DNA from: a virus
Strand: one strand, 5' to 3'
IMG/VR virus record: IMGVR_UViG_3300045919_000302
Span: 85,292-149,291 of that record
Length of the DNA stretch: 64,000 nt
Position numbers and translations under genes: made by a program. This document shows, in pieces, positions 29,639 to 36,375 of the stretch (position 1 is its first letter; each line of letters begins with the position of its first letter). Below the pieces are notes generated by a model. The model had not been told where the DNA came from and made no database searches. It worked only from the letters and a program-made list of their open reading frames with translations.

Positions 29639-29768
29639 CCCGTATGGAAACGTCACGAGAGCGATGAAGGACTGGTCTTTCCTGGATGAGGAAGACCGAG
29701 AGAAGTACCGCAAGTACGCCAAGGAGGTCGTGACGTACCTCGACTACGTGGGTGGGCTTAGAGTTTAG
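29571..29768 (+). CDS. small protein on the plus strand
   Basis: A 65-residue protein starting at GTG 29571 with helices typical of small phage proteins (QLIENLAKVIYLAAGE, then EEDREKYRKYAKEVVTYL); the 'R-E-K-Y-R-K-Y-A' unit recurs in unassigned phage proteins. The opposite-strand frames here have a composition unlike the neighbours. It ends with an 11-base tail-to-tail overlap with the minus-strand gene at 29758. Confidence 0.6.
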   Translation: MDRKQLIENLAKVIYLAAGESYDPYGNVTRAMKDWSFLDEEDREKYRKYAKEVVTYLDYVGGLRV

Positions 29769-30600
29769 CCAGCAGGACCTGGGCCCCACTCTGGATCGCG
29801 GCCTGGACCTTCTTGTCGTCGGCGAAGAACCCGTCAATCCGGTCCGCCATGGCGCACAGCCCGATCATGACCTCGTAGAAGAACTTGGCCGCCTCATCGC
29901 TGAATGGCATCTCCTTGAGGTTCTCTTTGGTTCTTTCGTAGAGCCTGATCCGGTCATCGCCCTCACCGTGGTACGTGGCGTCGCCATGGAGAAGTTCCGT
30001 GCCGGTGAAACTGTTGAGCTTGGCGTGCCAGGAGGTATCGGATCCATGATGGTTCTCCAGGCCGGAAGTGTAAGACCACGCGGTAACGCTTCCGCTCTTC
30101 CTGATGAAGGTAACCTTAAGAACAGCCCTGGCGACGAAGCCCACGCTGTAGTGGGTGGACTGCTTCATGAGGCCGTTCAGCTTACCGTGCCACTCCCCGC
30201 TATTCTCTCCCCTCAATGAATTAGTTTTCTTGGCGTAGACCCCGCTCGGGAGAAGCGTCCCATCCTTTTCTTTCCAATAGGCCACGTCGATGTTCGTGCC
30301 GTAGAGGATCACGACCTCTTTCTTGACCTCGCAGGCCACGTAGTCAGTGGCGACGGCTTCGGAGAACTTACTCAGCTGATCGAGTCGCTTTGAGACGATC
30401 CTAGCTCTTCCCCGGTAGCGGTCGATCCCAATGTTGTCCCATTTTGAGTCAGCCTTCTTGAGACTCCGGACGGTGTCTTCGAGTTCCTCGGGGATATTCG
30501 CGCTGAATGTGCCCGAGGAGTCCACGTTGACGTCCACCTTGTGGAAGACCTTGGATCCAGGGGACTCGGCACTGAAGTAAATGCTGAACACTTTCGGCAC
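29758..30600 (-). CDS. uncharacterised 280-residue protein
   Basis: Starts at GTG 30600 with GAGGG six bases upstream. The first 100 residues look like mixed strands with a helical pair around VRSLKKADSKWDNIGIDRYRG, the centre has several strands (EVVILYGTNIDVAYW, HYSVGFVARAVLKVTFI), and the C-terminus is helical. Many Ser, Lys and Asp; no catalytic motif recognised. Its end meets the plus-strand pair tail to tail. Confidence 0.7.
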   Translation of the reverse strand: MPKVFSIYFSAESPGSKVFHKVDVNVDSSGTFSANIPEELEDTVRSLKKADSKWDNIGIDRYRGRARIVSKRLDQLSKFSEAVATDYVACEVKKEVVILYGTNIDVAYWKEKDGTLLPSGVYAKKTNSLRGENSGEWHGKLNGLMKQSTHYSVGFVARAVLKVTFIRKSGSVTAWSYTSGLENHHGSDTSWHAKLNSFTGTELLHGDATYHGEGDDRIRLYERTKENLKEMPFSDEAAKFFYEVMIGLCAMADRIDGFFADDKKVQAAIQSGAQVLLAKL

Positions 30601-30612
30601 AGATATCCCTCG

Positions 30613-30837
30613 TTACTTACGGCTGCCAGGTTTCTGGCCCCCGTAGCCCTTGGACCGCCTCTTCCGTGGCTTGGGTGCGGCATTTTTCCGCTCCTGATCA
30701 ATGCCGTTCTGCCACGCCTGAACGACGACATCTCTGACCGCGCTCCTGAGGCCACCCCGAAGCAGCCCCAGGTGGATGTGCATCTCGGCGCTTTCGGCGA
30801 GTTCGTTAATATCCATTTCATTCCACATCTTTGACAT
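30613..30837 (-). CDS. small basic protein ending in a hairpin repeat
   Basis: A 74-residue protein: an acidic helix (DINELAESAEMHIHLG) then a strongly basic tail (KPRKRRSKGYGGQKPGSRK) which may bind nucleic acid. The codons for GYGGQKPGSRK are themselves repeat copy C (30618-30645), so part of the tail derives from that DNA element. Function unknown. Confidence 0.65.
   Translation of the reverse strand: MSKMWNEMDINELAESAEMHIHLGLLRGGLRSAVRDVVVQAWQNGIDQERKNAAPKPRKRRSKGYGGQKPGSRK
30618..30645. repeat. dispersed 28-base interrupted palindrome, copy C
   Basis: Minus strand TACGGGGGCCAGAAACCTGGCAGCCGTA: arms TACGG..GCCAG and CTGGC..CCGTA around AAAC. It differs at one base from copy D (39801-39828) read on the other strand. 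It overlaps the last codons of the gene at 30613. Confidence 0.75.
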
Positions 30838-30853
30838 ACAGATTCGTCTCCTT

Positions 30854-31201
30854 TCACGTTAACAAGGGGCGTTGTGCCTTGGCGATGGTAGTTCGTGCGG
30901 TTACTAGGGCGTGGTTGTTTTCTCCACCAAGGCTATTGATGCGTTGGTACTCCTCAACGTAAGCAACCAATCCTTTCAACGCTGCCAGCATCTCCGGCGC
31001 GGCGGCGATCAACCGGGCGTTGGACGAAGCCGCTCCAGTGAACCGATGAACCGTGGCCACCTTGAAATTGCCGTTTATATCGGAGTCCGGGCAATCAACC
31101 CGGATGCTGTACTCGTTCGGCTTTCCCTTTCCGCCGCCGAGCATAGACGCCTTCCACGGGCCAGGGGTAAACGATTTCAGGGACCGATCATCTTGACTCA
31201 T
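30854..31201 (-). CDS. phage protein of the 'PGPW ... NARLIAAAPEML' family (paralogue 1)
   Basis: A 115-residue protein of a family widespread in phages and prophages but without known function. Diagnostic parts are FTPGPWKA near the start and SSNARLIAAAPEMLAALKGL at residues 60-80. The next gene upstream (31198) is a divergent relative, showing tandem duplication. ATG 31201 overlaps its stop. Confidence 0.85.
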   Translation of the reverse strand: MSQDDRSLKSFTPGPWKASMLGGGKGKPNEYSIRVDCPDSDINGNFKVATVHRFTGAASSNARLIAAAPEMLAALKGLVAYVEEYQRINSLGGENNHALVTARTTIAKAQRPLLT

Positions 31202-31524
31202 TTATTGATCTCCTTTTCGGACTCGCCTTGTGCTGCCTGAATTCCATCTTTCGCCCATATGCGAATCCAAGCCAAAAGCTCTTTAGAGTCTCTCTTTTTC
31301 CGACCATCTGCCTCAGCGACGATACGCTCAAGAATGTCGAGCATTTTTGGCGATGCCGCGACTAATTGAGCATCTGCGAGCTTCTTTGGGTACTTTTCAT
31401 CGCTCAATATTTCGCGTTTATATTTTCCGGCGATGGTCGATCCGCACGCTTCATCCCCTTCAACGAAGCAATCGCCGTTAAGCTCACGAACCACCCACGG
31501 GGCATTAGTATGTTTTCTATTCAC
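31198..31524 (-). CDS. phage protein of the 'PW ... AQLVAASPKML' family (paralogue 2)
   Basis: A 108-residue relative of the gene at 30854: NAPWVVRELNG at the start and ADAQLVAASPKMLDILERIV in the place of the family core. I start it at GTG 31524 (GGGGGAG seven bases upstream, overlapping the upstream stop) instead of ATG 31560. The junction sequence GACGACTCGTG also appears at the start of the next gene (31744), hinting at a copied intergenic segment. Confidence 0.75.
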   Translation of the reverse strand: MNRKHTNAPWVVRELNGDCFVEGDEACGSTIAGKYKREILSDEKYPKKLADAQLVAASPKMLDILERIVAEADGRKKRDSKELLAWIRIWAKDGIQAAQGESEKEINK

Positions 31525-31744
31525 GAGTCGTCTCCCCCTCGGACAATGCGACCTTCTCAAGCTCTTCCGCCAAATCGGTAATGAAGGGAGCCGAGCACTC
31601 CAACCTGTGTCCGCCCAGGCGCTCCTTCACTGAACAGGCGCACCCGCTATTGAGATGGTCGATACACTCCTTGAGGATGCCGACCAGGCTTTCGAGTTTT
31701 TCAACGCGCTTCTCAAGCGTTTCTGGTTTTCTTTTCTTAGCCAC
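31517..31744 (-). CDS. small coiled-coil protein
   Basis: A 75-residue charged protein with a heptad-like N-terminal helix (ETLEKRVEKLESLVGILKE) and three cysteines (GCACS, LECS). Starts at GTG 31744, overlapping the upstream stop by eight bases. Function unknown. Confidence 0.65.
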   Translation of the reverse strand: MAKKRKPETLEKRVEKLESLVGILKECIDHLNSGCACSVKERLGGHRLECSAPFITDLAEELEKVALSEGETTRE

Positions 31745-32147
31745 GAGTCGTCGCCTCTCCAGTCAATGCTTTTCCCATGGCTTTTTTGATCTGAGAGCAT
31801 CGCTTAGAGGCTTCCTCTGCCCGCTCTCTGAAGTCCGCAAGCATGTCCTCAAGAGCCCTCTTTGCGGTTGTCCCATGACCACGGCAGTCGCTGTTGTAGG
31901 CCGCCGTATAGTCATCTCTTGTTGAACTCGGGAGGTAAACCTGGATCTGACCCAAGACCGCACTTCCGTGCCAGCCGAAGTTCTCCCACACGCGGGGTTC
32001 GAACCCATTGCCCAGCTGTTTACAGAGCTTCTCCGCCCGGGTCTTCGCCCGCTGGTAGTCCTTCCACTTGCACCCCCACCCGCAGGCCGGGGCACAGTAA
32101 ATATTGCCAGACCGCTCCGGTTTCCATGACAGTTTTTCGTCTTTCAT
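31737..32147 (-). CDS. conserved phage protein with cysteine-rich N-terminus
   Basis: A 136-residue protein. NIYCAPACGWGCKWKDYQRA and RVWENFGWHGSAV are motifs I recognise from unassigned proteins in several phages; the first contains three cysteines that may bind zinc. A helical C-terminus follows. Overlaps the XRE regulator (ATGA at 32147-32144). Function unknown. Confidence 0.75.
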   Translation of the reverse strand: MKDEKLSWKPERSGNIYCAPACGWGCKWKDYQRAKTRAEKLCKQLGNGFEPRVWENFGWHGSAVLGQIQVYLPSSTRDDYTAAYNSDCRGHGTTAKRALEDMLADFRERAEEASKRCSQIKKAMGKALTGEATTRG

Positions 32148-32521
32148 CCAGCCCCCAGGCTCTTTCTGGTTTCTTTATCTTCTCGGACGGCAGCTCTCTG
32201 TAGGCTTTCCGCCTCTTTCTCCGCGTCAACGGCAGCCTGAAGATCTTGGTCAAAGATGTCTTCGTCACCGGTCAAGAGGTAACGCCACTCAGCTCGGAGT
32301 CTGAGATTTGCCCTCTCCATTGCGAGCCGGTAGAGCAGGATGAGTTGTTCCGGAGTCAAAAACTGGGAACCACTTTCTACCCGGCTGACGCCGGCCTGGT
32401 GAAGATCCAAAATCTTCCCCCATTCGGTTTGGCTGACCCCCAGGTCTTTTCTCAGACGTTTAACCAAAGGACCGATATCGTCTTGCACGGAATACTTTTT
32501 ACTCTTCTTTTTCTTCGCCAT
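32144..32521 (-). CDS. XRE-family transcriptional regulator
   Basis: A 125-residue protein with a basic start (AKKKKSKKYS) and a Cro/CI-type HTH at residues 18-70: GPLVKRLRKDLGVSQTEWG, ILDLHQAGVSRVESG, TPEQLILLYRLA. The C-terminus is a charged helix. It may control the small-gene belt or host genes. The ATG 32521 is fused to the upstream stop (TGATG) with GGGAGG before it. Confidence 0.88.
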   Translation of the reverse strand: MAKKKKSKKYSVQDDIGPLVKRLRKDLGVSQTEWGKILDLHQAGVSRVESGSQFLTPEQLILLYRLAMERANLRLRAEWRYLLTGDEDIFDQDLQAAVDAEKEAESLQRAAVREDKETRKSLGAG

Positions 32522-32757
32522 CAAGCCTCCCAGGGTTGAACATTATCCGGTGGCTGCACCGGTTCAATTTCTAGTCGATCTAAAACTCGCCTCCAGCGAA
32601 AACGCCCGCTCTCGCACGCATCCTCCAGGGCTCGCTCCATAGACAGCCGGATCTCCTCCGGCACATGGACCGATGCCTCACACAAGAGGCCCAAGACTCT
32701 CAGGTAACGCATTTTTAGATCTGTTTCTGGGTCTGGTTTACTCTGCGGTGCGCTCAT
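32521..32757 (-). CDS. uncharacterised small protein
   Basis: A 78-residue acidic protein; mostly helical (KMRYLRVLGLLCEASVHV, EEIRLSMERALEDACES) with a Pro-rich end. No domain recognised. It overlaps the end of the upstream lipoprotein gene by 20 bases. Confidence 0.6.
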   Translation of the reverse strand: MSAPQSKPDPETDLKMRYLRVLGLLCEASVHVPEEIRLSMERALEDACESGRFRWRRVLDRLEIEPVQPPDNVQPWEA

Positions 32758-33376
32758 AAGAGATCTCCTGTTCTTCTTCGACGAAGTCGTGCTTCACCGT
32801 CTTTTGCTCTGAGGCATGGACTTTTGCCAACTCGCGAAAGGCTTTCATTTCACTGGTCGGGTTCAGGGCTGGCATGTACTTCGGCAAGCTCTGGTTGAAC
32901 CGCTCGACGGTCTCGCTCCACTCGCTAGGCTCGCCTTCATGAACCCAGCGAGTAGCCGCGATTACCTGTCCAGTGGTCGCATCGGTCAGGGAAATCGTCT
33001 GACTGCACCGAAGGTAAACGCTGAAAACCCCGGCCTGGCGGTCGCATCGCTCATGGGCGGTGATAACCCCTCCCACGCCGTAAAGTTTTTTGAAAAGGGC
33101 ATATTTCTCCGTGTCGTCAAACCGATCCGTCTTACCCCGGTGGAGCCTGTCCTGCTCCTTGAGAGCGGCCCGGTAGCCGGCCGAACGGTCCACAACGAAC
33201 CACTTCCCGCTCTCGACCAGCAGGGCCTGGATTGCGTTGTAATCGTCACCCTGGATCGAGTCTGGGTCCAGCATCACGCGCATCACGGGGGCGCTGTCGC
33301 GGGTCAACGCGAGCTTGCCGCTGGAACATCCGGTCAGGAGAAAGAGGACCGCCAGAATTAAAGATTCAGTTTTCAT
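32738..33376 (-). CDS. LpoB/CsgG-like lipoprotein
   Basis: A 212-residue lipoprotein (signal LAVLFLLTGC, Cys17). The body follows the fold pattern of LpoB/CsgG/FlgO proteins: ESGKWFVVDRSAGYRAALKE, then GVGGVITAHERC, strands and ISLTDATTGQVIAATRWVH. Host LpoB activates the peptidoglycan synthase PBP1B from the outer membrane. A phage copy could alter wall synthesis before lysis or build an outer-membrane assembly; this is inference. The C-terminal 45 residues are charged and outside the fold. A promoter-like motif lies directly upstream (33384-33419). Confidence 0.65.
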   Translation of the reverse strand: MKTESLILAVLFLLTGCSSGKLALTRDSAPVMRVMLDPDSIQGDDYNAIQALLVESGKWFVVDRSAGYRAALKEQDRLHRGKTDRFDDTEKYALFKKLYGVGGVITAHERCDRQAGVFSVYLRCSQTISLTDATTGQVIAATRWVHEGEPSEWSETVERFNQSLPKYMPALNPTSEMKAFRELAKVHASEQKTVKHDFVEEEQEISYERTAE

Positions 33377-33383
33377 AGAATCA

Positions 33384-33419
33384 GCTTCTCATACCTGTAA
33401 TCAAACGTAAACTGTGTCC
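33384..33419 (-). promoter_or_regulatory. promoter-like motif, copy 3
   Basis: GACACAGTTTACGTTTGATTACA on the minus strand (33419-33397), identical to copy 2 at 22 of 23 bases. With TTTACG as -35, the -10 place holds GAAGCT (33389-33384), which would put the start point at the ATG itself; so either the transcript is nearly leaderless or the motif works in another way. Confidence 0.55.
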
Positions 33420-33456
33420 CAGTAGACCTGCCAGAATCTTGTTGATTTCATTGGCA

Positions 33457-33636
33457 TCACTTCTGTTTTCTAGAAATGTGCTTGATCGCCCGTGTCAAGC
33501 GGTCGTGGACCTTCTTCGCTCGACCGAGCGGAACCCTCACCCAGTTCCCGGACTTGGTACCCTGGAACCAGATCTTGCCCTCGGACACTTCAACTCGCGG
33601 GAAAACAGGACGGGACATCTCTCTAGGCTTTCTCAT
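33457..33636 (-). CDS. 59-residue basic protein
   Basis: A short gene with a good ribosome site (AAGGAG, seven bases before ATG 33636). The product starts MRKPREMSRPVFPR, has EGKIWFQGTKSGNWVRV in the middle, likely a small strand-turn unit, and ends in a basic helix. Length and composition fit a nucleic-acid-binding protein, but no family is recognised. Confidence 0.7.
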   Translation of the reverse strand: MRKPREMSRPVFPRVEVSEGKIWFQGTKSGNWVRVPLGRAKKVHDRLTRAIKHISRKQK

Positions 33637-33655
33637 TTTTGTCTCCTTGTTTTAT

Positions 33656-33850
33656 TCACAGTTCTTCTCCTCTTTCGACATGAATCCCCATGTCGTCAAG
33701 ACAGTGGGTAAGCATCTGCCTGATCAATTCTTGTTTGGTGAGTCCCGACTTCTTAACCGCTTCATCCAGGGCATGGGCGATGGATTCAGACAGGTTGAGC
33801 GAAACCACTTCCCTCCGTTTGGGCTTGGGTTTCGTCGGGACAAAAGTCAC
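33656..33850 (-). CDS. ribbon-helix-helix regulator
   Basis: A 64-residue protein with the RHH layout: strand EVVSLNLSE, helix SIAHALDEAVKKSG, then TKQELIRQMLTHCL. Such dimers bind operators. The GTG at 33850 overlaps the upstream stop (GTGA); a longer in-frame start would run into the neighbour. Confidence 0.75.
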   Translation of the reverse strand: MTFVPTKPKPKRREVVSLNLSESIAHALDEAVKKSGLTKQELIRQMLTHCLDDMGIHVERGEEL

Positions 33851-34224
33851 CGATTCCCGCCCCGGTAAAACAGGGAGTGAAGAACTTCGACCAGTTCGAA
33901 GGCGAAAACTCTTTCCACTCTGCACTTTTCAAGCTCCTTTCTGACGGGCTTTCCGGTCCTGAGTTCGATCACCCCTGGATCCTCTGGGGTCGCGAAGGTC
34001 ACGATCACTGTGTAGAGATCCGAGGCTTCCAGGACGATCTCAAGCTCGGTGATCTTCGAGCTGAACGCAGTCGGTTCCGAACGGTACCGGATTCCGCCAT
34101 AGGCCCCGTGGGGTTCGAAGGCTACCGCCGACTCCATGTCCACTCCAGACTCCAGGAAGAAGGCGTTGTCCCCGTCGAAGATCTGCTCGGTGATCCGCTG
34201 GGCGTAGCGCTCGAAGTCCTTCAC
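33847..34224 (-). CDS. uncharacterised protein
   Basis: A 125-residue acidic protein with an N-terminal helix (FERYAQRITEQIFDG), strands in the middle (TELEIVLEA, YTVIVTFAT) and a hydrophobic helix near the end (FAFELVEVLHSLFY). No recognised family. ATG 34224 overlaps the upstream stop. Confidence 0.65.
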   Translation of the reverse strand: MKDFERYAQRITEQIFDGDNAFFLESGVDMESAVAFEPHGAYGGIRYRSEPTAFSSKITELEIVLEASDLYTVIVTFATPEDPGVIELRTGKPVRKELEKCRVERVFAFELVEVLHSLFYRGGNR

Positions 34225-34406
34225 TTGCGCACCTTCTTGAGAGGTGTGGCGCTGCCGATAACGCGAAGCATACCGTTGAGGCGCTTCAGCTCGTTCCGAT
34301 AGCTCTGGTCTGTCGCGCCGAAGCTATGAATGTTTTCGATGCGGTTCTCTACCTGTTGGCGAATGTTATTGAGCATGCGCCTGCTCGTCACGAGTTTGAC
34401 CTTCAT
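34221..34406 (-). CDS. small basic helical protein
   Basis: A 61-residue lysine/arginine-rich protein (RRMLNNIRQQVENRIENI). ATG 34406 overlaps the upstream stop (ATGA), so I reject the longer in-frame ATG 34502. Function unknown. Confidence 0.6.
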   Translation of the reverse strand: MKVKLVTSRRMLNNIRQQVENRIENIHSFGATDQSYRNELKRLNGMLRVIGSATPLKKVRK

Positions 34407-34714
34407 CCGAAAAGCTTCTTTCTCTGACCACGAGTAAGATAGCGCTTGTTCTCTCTCGTGAAATGGAAGGCACGGAATGTTGCTGCGCCTGCCTTTCTGC
34501 AAAACTCTATCTTCATGGCGGAAAGCTCTTCGAACGCCTGATCCCTCGTTGCGAGTTGCCTCCGTCCACGTGTTGGCATTTCTTGAATCTGACTCATTAT
34601 TTCTGACAGCTCGCGAGACATTCTCTCCATGTCAATTCCTTGGGCCTTCATGCACTCAAAGAAGTACCCTCTGGCTCGAATTCCCCTCTCCAACCATTTC
34701 TCTCGCTTACTCAT
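34403..34714 (-). CDS. small basic helical protein
   Basis: A 103-residue protein starting at ATG 34714, which overlaps the upstream stop (ATGA). It is helical and basic (MSKREKWLERGIRARGYF ... KRYLTRGQRKKLFG). The open frame continues upstream to 34948 but that part is a shadow of the neighbouring gene. Function unknown. Confidence 0.65.
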   Translation of the reverse strand: MSKREKWLERGIRARGYFFECMKAQGIDMERMSRELSEIMSQIQEMPTRGRRQLATRDQAFEELSAMKIEFCRKAGAATFRAFHFTRENKRYLTRGQRKKLFG

Positions 34715-34935
34715 GACCGCCTCTTCCAGAGAGTAAACTTGGCATGAACGGTCCCGCACTCGTCGATCTTGGGATCTTCGCCGGCAAAGACACCCAGGAT
34801 CTGACTGCTCCTGCACCGACAGAACTTGAGCGCTTGCGCCACCGTGTGCCCTCTGCCCCAGACGTTTGGGCCGATGACCAGAAACATCTTCGCTCCTGGC
34901 GGGAGCTTCAGTTTCAACAGCTCGGATTTCCTCAT
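34711..34935 (-). CDS. uncharacterised small protein
   Basis: A 74-residue protein with strands around KMFLVIGPNVWGRG and QILGVFAGEDPKID, and a basic end. Two cysteines form CRC. No family recognised. ATG 34935 overlaps the lipoprotein stop. Confidence 0.65.
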   Translation of the reverse strand: MRKSELLKLKLPPGAKMFLVIGPNVWGRGHTVAQALKFCRCRSSQILGVFAGEDPKIDECGTVHAKFTLWKRRS

Positions 34936-35492
34936 TGGTACACCACATGGATCGGAGCGAGCGCCGTGAAGTCGTAGGGCTGCGTCGTGGAAACTAGGAC
35001 GCCAAGAGAAGTGGCGCTTGTCCCAAGGGGCCCGGAACCGAAGTTAGATAGGACCGACCCGCTACAATAGCTCTGACTGATGACGCCCCCGCCAGCCAGG
35101 GCAGAAGCAACCATGAAGTACCCGTTGCCATCGAAAACGATGCTTTTACCGGCCTCCCCGACCCAGTTAAATGAATAGCCAGTCCCAGTGCAATTCATGC
35201 CAGAATAATACACATAGGAGACGACATAGGTCCCAGTCTTCAGATTGACCTTTGCGTAGACGTCTGCGGACGGGATGTAAACATCCGCTCTCCCTTGATC
35301 TTCAAATCCAACCACGTAAGCCGCGATCGATCCGTCGGCCGCCGTGATAACCGCCGTTTTAAACGTGGCCTGTGGAGCCTGGACCGGAGCCGTTGCCTGC
35401 GGGGCCGTGGTCTCGACCGAGACACTGTCTGGAGCCGGCTGGCCGTTGCATCCTGAGAAAACGAGACAAAGAACGAGTAAAAGCTTCTTCAT
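34932..35492 (-). CDS. lipoprotein of unknown function
   Basis: A 186-residue exported protein with lipobox LCLVFSGC (Cys15), an Ala/Pro/Thr-rich linker (PQATAPVQAPQAT) and a beta-rich domain with four later cysteines that could form disulphides (GMNCTGTGY, SQSYCSG). It is one of five exported proteins in the window. It could act in superinfection exclusion, as many phage lipoproteins do, but nothing in the sequence proves this. Confidence 0.75.
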   Translation of the reverse strand: MKKLLLVLCLVFSGCNGQPAPDSVSVETTAPQATAPVQAPQATFKTAVITAADGSIAAYVVGFEDQGRADVYIPSADVYAKVNLKTGTYVVSYVYYSGMNCTGTGYSFNWVGEAGKSIVFDGNGYFMVASALAGGGVISQSYCSGSVLSNFGSGPLGTSATSLGVLVSTTQPYDFTALAPIHVVYQ

Positions 35493-35501
35493 ATGTACTC
35501 C

Positions 35502-35690
35502 TTATTTTTTCTTAAGCGTTCTGGCCTTAGCGGGAACTCTCAACTCGACTCCGCAGCAATCGCACTTCAATATCTCGGGCAGCGGATCCGAGAGTGGAAA
35601 CATGTGTGACCCAGACGCGGCCGAAATATGCTCTCCGCACTCGGGGCAGGTGAATTCGATAACGGCGATATGCATGACAGCGGCCTTCAT
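35502..35690 (-). CDS. small zinc-ribbon protein
   Basis: A 62-residue protein with FTCPECGEHI and LKCDCCGVEL, a two-knuckle zinc ribbon, and a lysine-rich end. ATG 35690 overlaps the upstream stop. The likely role is nucleic-acid or protein contact; not known. Confidence 0.7.
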   Translation of the reverse strand: MKAAVMHIAVIEFTCPECGEHISAASGSHMFPLSDPLPEILKCDCCGVELRVPAKARTLKKK

Positions 35691-35941
35691 TTGGGCTCCG
35701 TATCGATGATTTCCTGGATCTCTTCAAGGGTGAGCTTGTCCCAGATCAACTCCAGTCGGTTCGAGTAGCTATCCGGTTCCGGGCCTTCCCGATGGTTCGG
35801 GTTGGCAGCGAGAGCGGCATTGTGGGCTTTGCTCGTGAGCACCCAGAGCCGCCGACAAAGGGCAGCGCTGACCTCCCAGCACTCGGCAATCACGTCGGCG
35901 CGGACGTAGAGTAGACCCTGCGGGCAGCGACCGGTCTTCAT
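35687..35941 (-). CDS. uncharacterised small protein
   Basis: An 84-residue protein starting at ATG 35941 (ATGA overlap). It has a helical core with LCRRLWVLTSKAHNAALAANP and an acidic end (TLEEIQEIIDTEPK). No family recognised. Confidence 0.65.
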   Translation of the reverse strand: MKTGRCPQGLLYVRADVIAECWEVSAALCRRLWVLTSKAHNAALAANPNHREGPEPDSYSNRLELIWDKLTLEEIQEIIDTEPK

Positions 35942-36300
35942 GCGGCCTCCTGAACCCAAGGACCATAGCGTCTGTAGACGTCCATCATGTTGCGGCACTG
36001 GACTTTGGTGAATTTCGAAACCTTGCGAGCGCGGTGGGTCTTGTAGTACTCGGCGATCGGCATGCGGTAGCCGAACCAGTGGTCGAGCACGATCCCGCCG
36101 TACTCCAGCCAGGAGTGGTGCTCGGGGCCGTTCTCGGTGGTGATCCAGCCCTGGCAGACGAGCCAGGCCGGGTTACGAAGCTGGAAGTGAACCGGATCGC
36201 GGTAGCGTGGGTTCGCGACGAATCCGCCCGGGACGAAGCGCTTAGCCTTCGGGAAGAGGGCTCGGAACTGCTTGACGGTCATGATTCGTTTTGTAGCCAT
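35938..36300 (-). CDS. uncharacterised protein rich in aromatic residues
   Basis: A 120-residue protein with many His, Trp and Tyr residues. Its centre, GGFVANPRYRDPVHFQL and AWLVCQGWITTENGPEHHSW, looks like a compact beta domain found in other phage proteins, but I cannot name it. The upstream 75 bases contain TTTTGTAGTAGATACTGTAGTG (minus strand), which has the TGTAG element seen in the repeats at 18451-18526. Confidence 0.65.
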   Translation of the reverse strand: MATKRIMTVKQFRALFPKAKRFVPGGFVANPRYRDPVHFQLRNPAWLVCQGWITTENGPEHHSWLEYGGIVLDHWFGYRMPIAEYYKTHRARKVSKFTKVQCRNMMDVYRRYGPWVQEAA

Positions 36301-36375
36301 ACCTAAACACTACAGTATCTACTACAAAACGTACAGAGAAATAACGCTGCGGGCAATGCTAATAATTACGATGTA

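Noticed and set aside
29556-29837. Minus-strand frame across the plus-strand island
   Set aside because: Its product is Arg/Leu/Val-rich with no plausible fold and it overlaps the true gene end at 29758; the plus-strand products look far more like proteins.
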